Shown here piece by piece: positions 1-6,964 of a stretch of 16,417 nt of DNA. The translations under genes and the position numbers were made by a program. This stretch comes from Bacillota bacterium (GTDB lineage Bacteria > Bacillota_I > Bacilli_A > Acholeplasmatales > Acholeplasmataceae): positions 1-16,417 of the forward strand of contig JAQCDH010000012.1 of NCBI GenBank assembly GCA_027620815.1. Direction: 5' to 3'. The notes under the pieces were generated by a model that was not told where the DNA came from, made no database searches, and was given only the letters and a program-made list of their open reading frames with translations. Each line of letters begins with the position of its first letter. The stretch's first letter is position 1.

Positions 1-323
<323 letters not shown>

Positions 324-352
324 ATAGACAGAATATATCTAGTTTTGAGAGA

Positions 353-464
<112 letters not shown>

Positions 465-498
465 AATCTTTATTTTTTTTTAATTCAACACCAGTCGT

Positions 499-575
499 GC
501 CTACATAGCTCAGTTGGTTAGAGCACTTGACTGTTAATCAAGGGGTCCTAGGTTCGAGTCCTAGTGTGGGCGCCA
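499..575 (+). tRNA. tRNA-Asn (GTT)
   Basis: A full cloverleaf of 77 bases with encoded CCA. The acceptor stem is GCCTACA/TGTGGGC with one G-U pair, the anticodon stem is CTTGA/TCAAG around loop CTGTTAA (anticodon GTT), and the T arm is CTAGG-TTCGAGT-CCTAG. It is the last gene of the rRNA operon and lies just before a hairpin terminator. Confidence 0.97.
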
Positions 576-589
576 TTTGACTAAAAAAA

Positions 590-620
590 AAGACAACCTT
601 TCGGTTGTCTTATTTTTTTT
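590..620. terminator. bidirectional terminator of rRNA operon and P-type ATPase gene
   Basis: An 8-9 bp stem AGACAACC/GGTTGTCT (591-598 with 603-610) with loop TTTC, flanked by A-runs on the left and T-runs on the right, so it can work on both strands. On the minus strand the stop codon of the ATPase gene (610-612) overlaps the edge of the stem. It ends the convergent rRNA-tRNA and ATPase transcripts. Confidence 0.9.
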
Positions 621-2457
621 GTCTTAATAGTCGTAAACTATTTAATATAACGAGTATCGTAGATCCTTCATGTCCAATCACACCGAGTGGTAAAGCAAGT
701 TCAAAGAAAACATTTGAAATAAATAATAAGATAATGACACTTAATGCGAATGTAATATTTTGAGTGGTAATCATTTTCATTTTTTTAGAAAGTCTAAATA
801 AATAAGGAATAGATGATAAATCATCATTCATAATAATCATATCTGCAGTTTCAAGTGAGACATCAGTGCCTGTTCCCATCGCGATACCTAAATTCGCTTG
901 AGTAAGGGCTGGCGCGTCATTAAGGCCATCACCAACCATGAGTACGTTTTTATGATGTTGGTTTTGTTTAATAATATCGAGTTTATCTTTAGGAAAGCAA
1001 TTGGTGATATAACGTTTAATACCAACTGTATTGGCAATGTTATGCGCAGTTTCACTTTGATCTCCTGTGAGCATTAACGTATCAATGCCACGAAGATTTA
1101 AGTAATCAATCATATCGACCGCTTGTTTTCTTATTGTATCTTTTAATGAAATAAAGGCAACTTGATGATCATCAACATGAATCCATACAATGGTTTGACC
1201 TTGTTTTTGAAGATATTCTGCCCGTTTTTCTAAATAAGGATCCGCTTGAGATTCAAATCTTCCAATTTGATATAACTTGTTTTCATAGGTTGCCTCTAAG
1301 CCTCTACCAGGAATTTCATTGGTTTCTAAATCAAGTGAAGAAGTGATATAAAAATGATCAACAATGGCTTTAGCAAGAGGATGTGTGGATTGTTTTTCCA
1401 TGTTTGCAATGATAGAAGTTAAAGGATATAGAGGGTAATCAATGGCTGAAACGACATTTTGAACTTCTGGTTTTCCGGTTGTAATCGTTCCTGTTTTATC
1501 AAAAATCACAAGATCAATAGTATTTAAGGTCTCTAAATATTTTCCACTTTTAATTAAGATGTTCATTTTAGCAGCGGATGAAAGTGATGCGAGCATCGCT
1601 GGACTAATGGAGGCAACTAAGGCACAAGGACTTCCAACAACAAGGATCACGATGCCTTTATAAAAAGATGTTTGTTGATCATAAATCCCAAATATTGGCG
1701 GTAAAATCATCATGGCGACCGCCATTCCAATCACAACATAAACATACCACATTTCAAATTTGTCAAGTTTGGTTTGAGATGGACTTTTTTCTTCTTGCGC
1801 TTTTTCTACTAAATCTAACATTTGCTGCATCACTGAAGCACTTGGATCTTTGGTGGTTTCAACAACGATTTGAGCTTCTAAATTAATGGATCCTGCATAG
1901 ACTTGATCTTTGATGAATACTTGTCTAGGCATTGATTCGCCTGTAATGGCTTGTTGGTCAAGGGAAGTAATCCCTTTAATAATCATCCCATCAACTGGTA
2001 CTTGCTCACCGACCCTCACAACCACTAAATCACCAACAACAATCGTATCAATCGCGACTTCAGTAATGGTATCTCCATCAAGTTTATTCGCTGTTTTTGG
2101 TGCTAATTTCAATAGTGCGGTTAAGTTTTTTTCACTTTGTTGCGTTGCATAAGATTCTAAAACACCAGAGACTGCAAAAATAAAAATAAGTATCGCACCT
2201 TCAAAAAATTCTCCAACAATAAAGGCACCAATGGCAGCTAAAATCATTAAGATTTCTACATTTAAGCTTTTATTTTCAATGGTCGCAATGATACCTTCTT
2301 TAGCTTTTGCAAACCCACCGATTAAAAAGGCAAATCCATATAATAATTCTACTAAGTTGCTTTCACGTGGTGATAAATCTAAAATATAGGCAATGATGAT
2401 AAGGATGGTTGCGATGACTACTGCAATCGCTTCAAATAAGACATTCAGTTTTTTCAT
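610..2457 (-). CDS. P1B-4-type heavy-metal ATPase (Fe(II)/Co(II) class efflux pump)
   Basis: A 615-residue membrane P-type ATPase. Visible in order: four N-terminal hydrophobic segments, actuator motif TGES (about 172-175), two membrane segments with SPC in place of CPC (about 276-278), phosphorylation motif DKTGT (320-324), HP (359-360), TGD (464-466), GDGLND (509-514), and a C-terminal membrane pair containing HEGST (596-600). No N-terminal metal-binding domain is present. SPC plus HEGST and the missing domain define subgroup P1B-4, whose members (PfeT, CtpD, CoaT) export Fe(II) or Co(II); which metal is used here is inference. The start at 2457 has AAAGGA 6 nt upstream. An in-frame ATG at 2472 lacks a ribosome site and sits at the predicted transcription start, so it was rejected. 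Confidence 0.93.
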   Translation of the reverse strand: MKKLNVLFEAIAVVIATILIIIAYILDLSPRESNLVELLYGFAFLIGGFAKAKEGIIATIENKSLNVEILMILAAIGAFIVGEFFEGAILIFIFAVSGVLESYATQQSEKNLTALLKLAPKTANKLDGDTITEVAIDTIVVGDLVVVRVGEQVPVDGMIIKGITSLDQQAITGESMPRQVFIKDQVYAGSINLEAQIVVETTKDPSASVMQQMLDLVEKAQEEKSPSQTKLDKFEMWYVYVVIGMAVAMMILPPIFGIYDQQTSFYKGIVILVVGSPCALVASISPAMLASLSSAAKMNILIKSGKYLETLNTIDLVIFDKTGTITTGKPEVQNVVSAIDYPLYPLTSIIANMEKQSTHPLAKAIVDHFYITSSLDLETNEIPGRGLEATYENKLYQIGRFESQADPYLEKRAEYLQKQGQTIVWIHVDDHQVAFISLKDTIRKQAVDMIDYLNLRGIDTLMLTGDQSETAHNIANTVGIKRYITNCFPKDKLDIIKQNQHHKNVLMVGDGLNDAPALTQANLGIAMGTGTDVSLETADMIIMNDDLSSIPYLFRLSKKMKMITTQNITFALSVIILLFISNVFFELALPLGVIGHEGSTILVILNSLRLLRQKK

Positions 2458-2477
2458 GATGAGTCCTTTCATTATCT

Positions 2478-2486
2478 ATTATATCA
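2478..2486 (-). promoter_or_regulatory. extended -10 promoter of the P-type ATPase gene
   Basis: On the minus strand the sequence reads TGATATAAT: a perfect TATAAT box (2478-2483) preceded by the extended -10 TG. No convincing -35 box is seen. The predicted transcription start near 2471 leaves a leader of about 14 nt that holds only the ribosome site. Confidence 0.6.
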
Positions 2487-2553
2487 ATGATTAGAAGATA
2501 TCTCATGACTTTTTTGGATTATGTAAAAAAAGTATCAAGAGATATTAAAGTTT

Positions 2554-2575
2554 TGGTATAATGAACTCGAGGTGA
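2554..2575 (+). promoter_or_regulatory. extended -10 promoter and ribosome site of the GNAT-udk operon
   Basis: TGGTATAAT (2554-2562) is an extended -10 element. The strong ribosome site GAGGTGA (2569-2575) starts about where transcription would begin, giving a leader of only about 11 nt. No clear -35 box is seen. It diverges from the ATPase promoter about 70 bp away. Confidence 0.65.
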
Positions 2576-2579
2576 AACG

Positions 2580-2891
2580 ATGCTTTATACATATCAAAAA
2601 GATGAACTTTTTGTCTTAAAAGAAGACGGAAATTATTTAGTTCATGCTACATTTCCAATTTATGATGAAGGCGTTGTGAATATCGATCATACATTTGTTG
2701 ATCCTTCTTTACGTGGCCAAGGGGTTGCATCAGAGATGATGCACGCCGTGATGAAGTATTTAAAAGAAAATCATATACGCGTTGTTGCAACGTGTCCATA
2801 TGCAGTAGTGTGGTTAAAAAAACACAAAGAATATAATGATATGGTAAGACTAGATCTTATGGAGCATTTAGGCGAGGAATGTAAAATATGA
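2580..2891 (+). CDS. YjdJ/YidJ-type small GNAT N-acetyltransferase-like protein
   Basis: A 103-residue protein of the small GNAT subfamily (COG2388 type). The acetyl-CoA binding loop is visible as VDPSLRGQGVASEMM (about 41-55), followed by a helix and the conserved strand with TCPYAVVWLKKH (about 78-89). Members are cytoplasmic and consist of little more than the CoA-binding core; their substrates are mostly unknown. The start has GAGGTGA at good spacing. The TGA stop overlaps the udk ATG by four bases, so translation of the two is probably coupled. Its role beside nucleoside-salvage genes is not clear from sequence. Confidence 0.88.
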   Translation: MLYTYQKDELFVLKEDGNYLVHATFPIYDEGVVNIDHTFVDPSLRGQGVASEMMHAVMKYLKENHIRVVATCPYAVVWLKKHKEYNDMVRLDLMEHLGEECKI

Positions 2892-3508
2892 ACCCGTTAT
2901 TGATTTTGGTTGCAGGTGGTTCTGCTTCCGGTAAAAGTACAGTTGTCTCTGAAATTGTTTCTAAAGCAGGATTAGAAGATGTCTTAATTATTAGACACGA
3001 TGATTACTATAAAGACCAGAGCAACATCCCTTTTGAAAAACGATTAGATATCAATTATGACCATCCAGATTCACTTGATAGTGACTTACTTCAACAACAT
3101 TTAAATCATTTATTAAAGGGCCAAACCATTGAAAAACCACTCTATGATTTTGTATCCTATACAAGAAAAAAAGAAACAGAAGTTGTTTCATCTAAAAAAG
3201 TCATTATTGTTGAAGGTATTTTAATTTTAAACGACACAAATATTAGAAATCTATCGCATTTAAATGTGTATGTCGAACTCGATGATGATACACGCTTTAT
3301 TAGACGTATGATGCGTGATTTAAATGAGCGTGGACGTTCGATTGAGTCCATTGTTGCTCACTATCAAAATACGGTTAAACCGATGTTTTATAAATTTGTA
3401 AAACCTTCTAAAAGACATGCACATGTCATTATTCCTAATGATGATAAACATGATATCGGAGTTGATTTAATTGCAAGTAAAATTAAATCAGTATTATTAG
3501 AATCATGA
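2888..3508 (+). CDS. udk: uridine kinase
   Basis: A 206-residue P-loop kinase of normal length for the family. It phosphorylates uridine and cytidine to UMP and CMP in pyrimidine salvage, in the cytoplasm. Walker A GGSASGKST is at 10-18, the substrate-side motif RHDDYYKD at about 36-43, then the YDHPDSLD segment typical of Udk, and the arginine-rich lid (FIRRMMRDLNERGRS, about 137-151). It starts in an ATGA overlap with the GNAT gene and ends in another ATGA overlap with the nucleosidase gene, second in a four-gene operon. Related phosphoribulokinase-like proteins share the P-loop, but the HDDYYKD segment supports Udk. Confidence 0.95.
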   Translation: MNPLLILVAGGSASGKSTVVSEIVSKAGLEDVLIIRHDDYYKDQSNIPFEKRLDINYDHPDSLDSDLLQQHLNHLLKGQTIEKPLYDFVSYTRKKETEVVSSKKVIIVEGILILNDTNIRNLSHLNVYVELDDDTRFIRRMMRDLNERGRSIESIVAHYQNTVKPMFYKFVKPSKRHAHVIIPNDDKHDIGVDLIASKIKSVLLES

Positions 3509-4101
3509 AAACAGTTTTTGTTTTTGCGATGCAAGATGAACGTGCATCCGTAACGAGTCGTCAAGAAGAAGTCGTATACGATGACAATGTTTATTATTTA
3601 AAGACGGGTATTGGTAAAGTGAATGCCGCCTCATCACTGACAAAGTTTTTAGAAAACCATGACATCGACCAAATCATTAATATTGGACTTGCTGGAAGTG
3701 TTTCTAATCATGATGTCTTAGATGTTGTGATTATTAAACAAGCGTATTTTCATGATGTGGATGCGACACTTTTTGGATATCCTAAATATCAAGTTCCAGG
3801 GATGCCACTTACTTATGAAAGTGATCCACAACTTTTAGAAACCTGCAAAAAAATCTCATTTCAATCTATAGATACCCTATATACAGGCGATCAATTTATT
3901 ACTCAAAAAATGCCTTTTGAAGGTGTGGTTGATATGGAAGGTGCTTCACTATATCAAGTCGCTTATTTTTACCATAAACCGATTGTAAGTATCAAAGTTG
4001 TAAGTGATGTCATAGGAAAAAAATCCTATCAATCTTTTGAAATGAATCAAGGGAGTGAAAGAATTGCTAACATCGTCAAACAACTCAAGGAGGTCTTATG
4101 A
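3505..4101 (+). CDS. mtnN: 5'-methylthioadenosine/S-adenosylhomocysteine nucleosidase
   Basis: A 198-residue member of the nucleoside phosphorylase superfamily that hydrolyses MTA and SAH to adenine plus the thioribose product, clearing by-products of SAM use. The three key acidic residues of MtnN are present: Glu12 in AMQDE, Glu145 in DMEGAS and Asp168 in VSDV. The segments TGIGKVNAA, GLAGSV, FHDVDATLFGY-x5-PGMP and TGDQFI match E. coli MtnN closely. It is about 30 residues shorter than the usual 230; the loss is spread over an N-terminal beta-hairpin and a middle loop, while the active site is complete. ATGA overlaps link it to genes on both sides. Confidence 0.92.
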   Translation: MKTVFVFAMQDERASVTSRQEEVVYDDNVYYLKTGIGKVNAASSLTKFLENHDIDQIINIGLAGSVSNHDVLDVVIIKQAYFHDVDATLFGYPKYQVPGMPLTYESDPQLLETCKKISFQSIDTLYTGDQFITQKMPFEGVVDMEGASLYQVAYFYHKPIVSIKVVSDVIGKKSYQSFEMNQGSERIANIVKQLKEVL

Positions 4102-4649
4102 AAAAGATATTACTCGTATTATCGCATGATGTAGAAGATGTTGAAGCACTTGGAACACGTGCACTACTAAGACGCGCTGGACTAGATGTGATTACAGCAA
4201 CGTTTCAACGGTCATTATCTATTACAACCGCATTTGGACTTAAAGTAGAGGTGGATGCTCACGTTGAAGATTTGGAGTTGAATAGTTTTGATATGCTATT
4301 AATTCCTGGTGGAAAATATGTGAAAGAAACCATTGATTTACATGATAAGATGCAAGTACTCGCAAAAGCATTTGACGCATTAGATAAACCGATTGCTGCG
4401 ATATGTGCGGGTCCTAGATTTTTAGGACGTGCTGGCATCTTAGATGGTAAAATGTATACAGCTTTTCCTGGATCTGAAGTGGATATGCCAAACGGAAAAT
4501 CATATTTAAAAGAGAAAAAAGCATATCGTGACAATCATATTATTACCGGTCGTAGTGCTGGGTCTATTTATGAATTTGTTTATGAAATCGTTTCTTATTT
4601 ATTAAGTGAAGAACACGCAAAAGCACTTTTCAAGCAAATTGAATATTAA
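4098..4649 (+). CDS. DJ-1/PfpI family protein
   Basis: A 183-residue cytoplasmic protein of the DJ-1/ThiJ/PfpI superfamily, of standard single-domain length. The nucleophile-elbow cysteine is Cys103 in AAICAGP, and the acidic partner is Glu16 in the VEDVEAL motif (equivalent to Glu18 of human DJ-1). The LLIPGG turn is at about 67-72. Proposed family roles include glyoxalase/deglycase activity and oxidative-stress sensing; which applies here cannot be decided, and the deglycase activity is disputed. It starts in an ATGA overlap behind a strong GGAGGT site and is the last gene of the four-gene operon. No clear terminator follows before the tRNA promoter. Confidence 0.92.
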   Translation: MKKILLVLSHDVEDVEALGTRALLRRAGLDVITATFQRSLSITTAFGLKVEVDAHVEDLELNSFDMLLIPGGKYVKETIDLHDKMQVLAKAFDALDKPIAAICAGPRFLGRAGILDGKMYTAFPGSEVDMPNGKSYLKEKKAYRDNHIITGRSAGSIYEFVYEIVSYLLSEEHAKALFKQIEY

Positions 4650-4683
4650 TACACATTTTAAGCGATTTAAAGGCATGTTTTTG

Positions 4684-4711
4684 TTGACAAAAAAGAATTA
4701 TTAGGTATAAT
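4684..4711 (+). promoter_or_regulatory. promoter of the tRNA-Glu-Arg-Pro-Gly operon
   Basis: A consensus sigma-A promoter: TTGACA (4684-4689), 16-nt spacer, TATAAT (4706-4711). Transcription would start near 4718, about 14 nt before tRNA-Glu. Unlike most protein genes in the window, it has a perfect -35 box, as expected for stable RNA. Confidence 0.88.
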
Positions 4712-4731
4712 AATACATGCGCTATAATGAT

Positions 4732-4807
4732 GGCCCGTTGGAGAAACGGTTAACTCACATGCCTTTCACGCATGCATTCACGGGTTCGAATCCCGTACGG
4801 GTCACCA
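4732..4807 (+). tRNA. tRNA-Glu (TTC)
   Basis: 76 bases with encoded CCA. Acceptor stem GGCCCGT/ACGGGTC (one G-U), anticodon stem CATGC/GCATG around CTTTCAC (anticodon TTC), T arm ACGGG-TTCGAAT-CCCGT. First gene of a four-tRNA cluster. Confidence 0.97.
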
Positions 4808-4813
4808 CTATTT

Positions 4814-4890
4814 GTACCCATAGCTCAGCTGGATAGAGCGTTTGACTACGGATCAAAAGGTCGGGGGTTCGAATCCTCTTGGGTACGCCA
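4814..4890 (+). tRNA. tRNA-Arg (ACG)
   Basis: 77 bases with encoded CCA. Acceptor stem GTACCCA/TGGGTAC is perfect; anticodon stem TTTGA/TCAAA around CTACGGA (anticodon ACG, expected to be edited to ICG by TadA). The T stem GGGGG/CCTCT contains two G-U pairs. Confidence 0.97.
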
Positions 4891-4897
4891 TTATTAA

Positions 4898-4974
4898 CGG
4901 GAAGTAGCTTAGCTTGGTAGAGCGCCTGGTTTGGGACCAGGAGGTCGCAGGTTCAAATCCTGTCTTCCCGACCA
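4898..4974 (+). tRNA. tRNA-Pro (TGG)
   Basis: 77 bases with encoded CCA. Acceptor stem CGGGAAG/CTTCCCG is perfect; anticodon stem CCTGG/CCAGG around TTTGGGA (anticodon TGG); T loop TTCAAAT. Confidence 0.97.
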
Positions 4975-4987
4975 CTTACATTTTCTT

Positions 4988-5061
4988 GCGGGTGTAGTTA
5001 AATGGTAGAACCACAGCCTTCCAAGCTGTTGACGTGGGTTCGATTCCCATCACCCGCTCCA
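4988..5061 (+). tRNA. tRNA-Gly (TCC)
   Basis: 74 bases with encoded CCA. Acceptor stem GCGGGTG/CACCCGC is perfect; anticodon stem ACAGC/GCTGT around CTTCCAA (anticodon TCC). Last of the cluster; a hairpin terminator follows within 13 bases. Confidence 0.97.
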
Positions 5062-5073
5062 TTCAATGATCTT

Positions 5074-5106
5074 AAGTTTAATACAATTGTATTAAACTTT
5101 TTTTAT
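5074..5106 (+). terminator. terminator of the four-tRNA operon
   Basis: A perfect 11-bp AT-rich stem AAGTTTAATAC/GTATTAAACTT (5074-5084 with 5089-5099), loop AATT, then a T-run. The low GC of the stem makes it weaker than the others in this window. Confidence 0.8.
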
Positions 5107-5114
5107 TATTCAAA

Positions 5115-5135
5115 TGTTATAATGAATTTATTAAG
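5115..5135 (+). promoter_or_regulatory. extended -10 promoter and ribosome site of the DUF2087 gene
   Basis: TGTTATAAT (5115-5123) is an extended -10 element with no clear -35 box; the -35 position would fall inside the upstream terminator. A modest ribosome site AAGGA (5133-5137) lies about 10 nt before the ATG at 5148. Confidence 0.55.
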
Positions 5136-5147
5136 GAAAATAAAATA

Positions 5148-5417
5148 ATGTTTAATTTGACTACTAAAGACATTCAATCAATTTGGGAAGCATATTTCAA
5201 TGATGAGTCAAAATTCATATTTGTATACCCTTCAAAAAGAAAAAAACAATGGGCCATTTTGTATATGATCGCTAAAGATTTTAACATGCATCAAACCTAC
5301 TCTGAAAAAGAAGTGGATGCCATATTAAAAGCGTATCATGAAGATCATGTAAGACTTAGAAGAGATTTGATTGATTTTAGATTTTTTATAAGAACAAAAG
5401 ATGGTTCAATCTATTAA
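5148..5417 (+). CDS. DUF2087 domain small protein
   Basis: An 89-residue protein that is almost only a DUF2087 domain. The family pattern is visible: VYPSKRKKQWAILYMIA (about 26-42), then YSEKEVDAILKAYHEDHVRLRRDLIDFRF (about 51-79), ending in an RTKDGSIY segment. The middle part predicts a small helical, winged-helix-like fold rich in basic residues. The domain is often found at the C terminus of ArsR- or MarR-like regulators; its biochemical role is not known to me. It has its own predicted promoter and lies between a tRNA operon and pyk, with no gene overlap. DNA or RNA binding is only a guess. Confidence 0.8.
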   Translation: MFNLTTKDIQSIWEAYFNDESKFIFVYPSKRKKQWAILYMIAKDFNMHQTYSEKEVDAILKAYHEDHVRLRRDLIDFRFFIRTKDGSIY

Positions 5418-5456
5418 AAACAAGCAGTAAGCCTTTAAATTTTACTTATTAAGGTG

Positions 5457-5478
5457 TATAATAGTCATGGTTTGGAGG
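5457..5478 (+). promoter_or_regulatory. promoter and ribosome site of pyk
   Basis: TATAAT at 5457-5462 and a GGAGG ribosome site at 5474-5478, 5 nt before the ATG at 5484. The leader would be about 15 nt. The -35 region is not recognisable. The open frame extends upstream to a GTG at 5454, but that codon overlaps the -10 box, which rules it out as a start on this transcript. Confidence 0.6.
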
Positions 5479-5483
5479 CTATC

Positions 5484-6908
5484 ATGAAAAGAAAAACAAA
5501 AATTGTATGTACATTAGGACCCTCTGTTGATAATAGAGAGATGATTGGTAAACTGATAGATGCCGGTATGAATGTCGCGCGTCTTAATTTTTCGCATGCG
5601 AATCACGAAGAACACAAAAATCGTATTCAGATGGTTCGTGAGATTGCGAAAGAAAAAGGGCGTATCGTAGGGATACTTGCTGATACAAAAGGTCCTGAAA
5701 TAAGAACAGGAAAATTTGAAAATGATGTTGTCACGTTTAAAAAAGGTGATATCGTGGATGTCGTTTCAGAAAATATTGTTGGAACCAAACAATCCTTTCA
5801 TGTGGATAGTCAAGAACTATTTGAAGACATCGAAGTTGGACAATATATTTTAATTGATGACGGTAAAATGCGTCTTGATATATTAGAAAAAAAACCAGGT
5901 GTTTTAACTTGCAAAGTATTTAATAACGGAGTCATTAAAACTAAAAAAGGTGTAAATGTCCCTAATGTTAAACTCTCCATGCCATTTGTATCACAAAAAG
6001 ATAGAGAAGATATTATTTTTTGTGCACAAGAAGGCGTTGATATGTTTGCATTATCTTTTGTAAGACGTAAAGAAGATGTCTTAGAAGTGAAAGAGATTTT
6101 AACTTCTGTTGGTAAACCGAATATTGAAATCATTGCAAAAATTGAAAACCAAGAAGGTGTTGATAATTTAGATGATATATTATCAGTCGCTGATGGTGTG
6201 ATGGTTGCAAGAGGAGATTTAGGTGTTGAAGTTTCAACACAACTCGTTCCTATTTATCAAAAGAAAATCATTACACGTGCCAATGAAATTGGTAAACCCG
6301 TCATTACAGCAACACATATGTTAGAATCCATGATGTTTAATCCAAGACCAACGAGAGCTGAAGCGAGTGACGTTGCCAATGCAATATTAGATGGATCAGA
6401 TGCCATTATGCTATCTGGTGAATCTGCAGCTGGAGATTATCCAATTGAAGCAGTTCTTACCATGGACACGATTGCAAAAGCGATTGAAGAAACCATTAAT
6501 TTCCAAACAAGACTCAATAAAATGTCTGCATTTGCAAGTCAAACCGTTTCTGATGCGATTGGGGTTGCCGTTGCTCAAACAGCATTAACCTTACCGAAAG
6601 CAGAAGTTATTATGGCATTTACTGAAACAGGTGGTACAGCAAAACGTTTATGTAAATTTAAACCTTCAGTGCCAATCATTGCTATTACAAATAGTGAAGA
6701 AACTGCAAGAAAACTCACCTACTATTTTGGAGTCCATGCAGCCATCCGTAAAAATGTGACAGACATTAATGCCTATGATAAAGTTGCAACCGATGTTGCA
6801 CTTGATTATGGTTTTGAAGTAGGGACAACCATCATTATTACATCAGGTTGGGCTCAACAACATGGTACCACCAATACACTGAGAATTATTGATGTAGAAA
6901 AGCGATAA
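5484..6908 (+). CDS. pyk: pyruvate kinase
   Basis: A 474-residue pyruvate kinase, converting phosphoenolpyruvate and ADP to pyruvate and ATP, the last step of glycolysis. Visible: N-terminal TKIVCTLGPS, substrate motif NVARLNFSH (30-38), TKGPEIRTG (68-76) opening the B domain (about 70-168), active-site signature IIAKIENQEG with Lys219 and Glu221, VARGDLGVE (241-249), ATHMLESM (276-283) and SGESAAGDYP in the barrel. It lacks the extra C-terminal PEP-utiliser-like domain of Bacillus Pyk (about 585 residues). The ATG at 5484 was chosen for its GGAGG site and the conserved N terminus. A strong terminator begins at the stop codon, so it is probably a single-gene transcript. Confidence 0.97.
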   Translation: MKRKTKIVCTLGPSVDNREMIGKLIDAGMNVARLNFSHANHEEHKNRIQMVREIAKEKGRIVGILADTKGPEIRTGKFENDVVTFKKGDIVDVVSENIVGTKQSFHVDSQELFEDIEVGQYILIDDGKMRLDILEKKPGVLTCKVFNNGVIKTKKGVNVPNVKLSMPFVSQKDREDIIFCAQEGVDMFALSFVRRKEDVLEVKEILTSVGKPNIEIIAKIENQEGVDNLDDILSVADGVMVARGDLGVEVSTQLVPIYQKKIITRANEIGKPVITATHMLESMMFNPRPTRAEASDVANAILDGSDAIMLSGESAAGDYPIEAVLTMDTIAKAIEETINFQTRLNKMSAFASQTVSDAIGVAVAQTALTLPKAEVIMAFTETGGTAKRLCKFKPSVPIIAITNSEETARKLTYYFGVHAAIRKNVTDINAYDKVATDVALDYGFEVGTTIIITSGWAQQHGTTNTLRIIDVEKR

Positions 6909-6934
6909 AAAGACGTTTCATACGTCTTTTTTTT
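6908..6934 (+). terminator. terminator of pyk
   Basis: An 8-bp stem AAAAGACG/CGTCTTTT (6908-6915 with 6923-6930) with a 7-nt loop and a T-run to 6934. It begins at the last base of the pyk stop codon. Confidence 0.9.
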
Positions 6935-6943
6935 ATGTTTTTA

Positions 6944-6952
6944 TGCTATAAT
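6944..6952 (+). promoter_or_regulatory. extended -10 promoter of the MATE gene
   Basis: TGCTATAAT is an extended -10 element; the -35 position falls inside the pyk terminator. The predicted transcription start, about 7 nt after the box, lands at a GTG (6959) in frame with the gene and 6 nt before the ATG at 6965. No ribosome site is present, so the mRNA may be leaderless. Confidence 0.6.
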
Positions 6953-6964
6953 TCTTAAGTGAAT

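Noticed and set aside
1668..2152. Two open frames antisense to the P-type ATPase gene
   Set aside because: They are shadows of a strongly conserved coding region and have no promoter, ribosome site or recognisable product.
2888..4101. Use of TGA as tryptophan, as in mycoplasmas
   Set aside because: TGA ends three genes at normal lengths in ATGA overlaps, and all recognised Trp codons are TGG, so the standard bacterial code applies.
4659..4674. Imperfect AT-rich palindrome after the DJ-1 gene as a terminator
   Set aside because: The stem is short with no GC pairs, and no proper T-run follows directly.
4723..4728. A second TATAAT just before tRNA-Glu
   Set aside because: It would start transcription inside the tRNA; the TTGACA-16-TATAAT pair at 4684-4711 is correctly placed.
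5454..5483. Upstream GTG start for pyruvate kinase
   Set aside because: It overlaps the -10 box and adds 10 residues not expected in the family; the ATG at 5484 has GGAGG.
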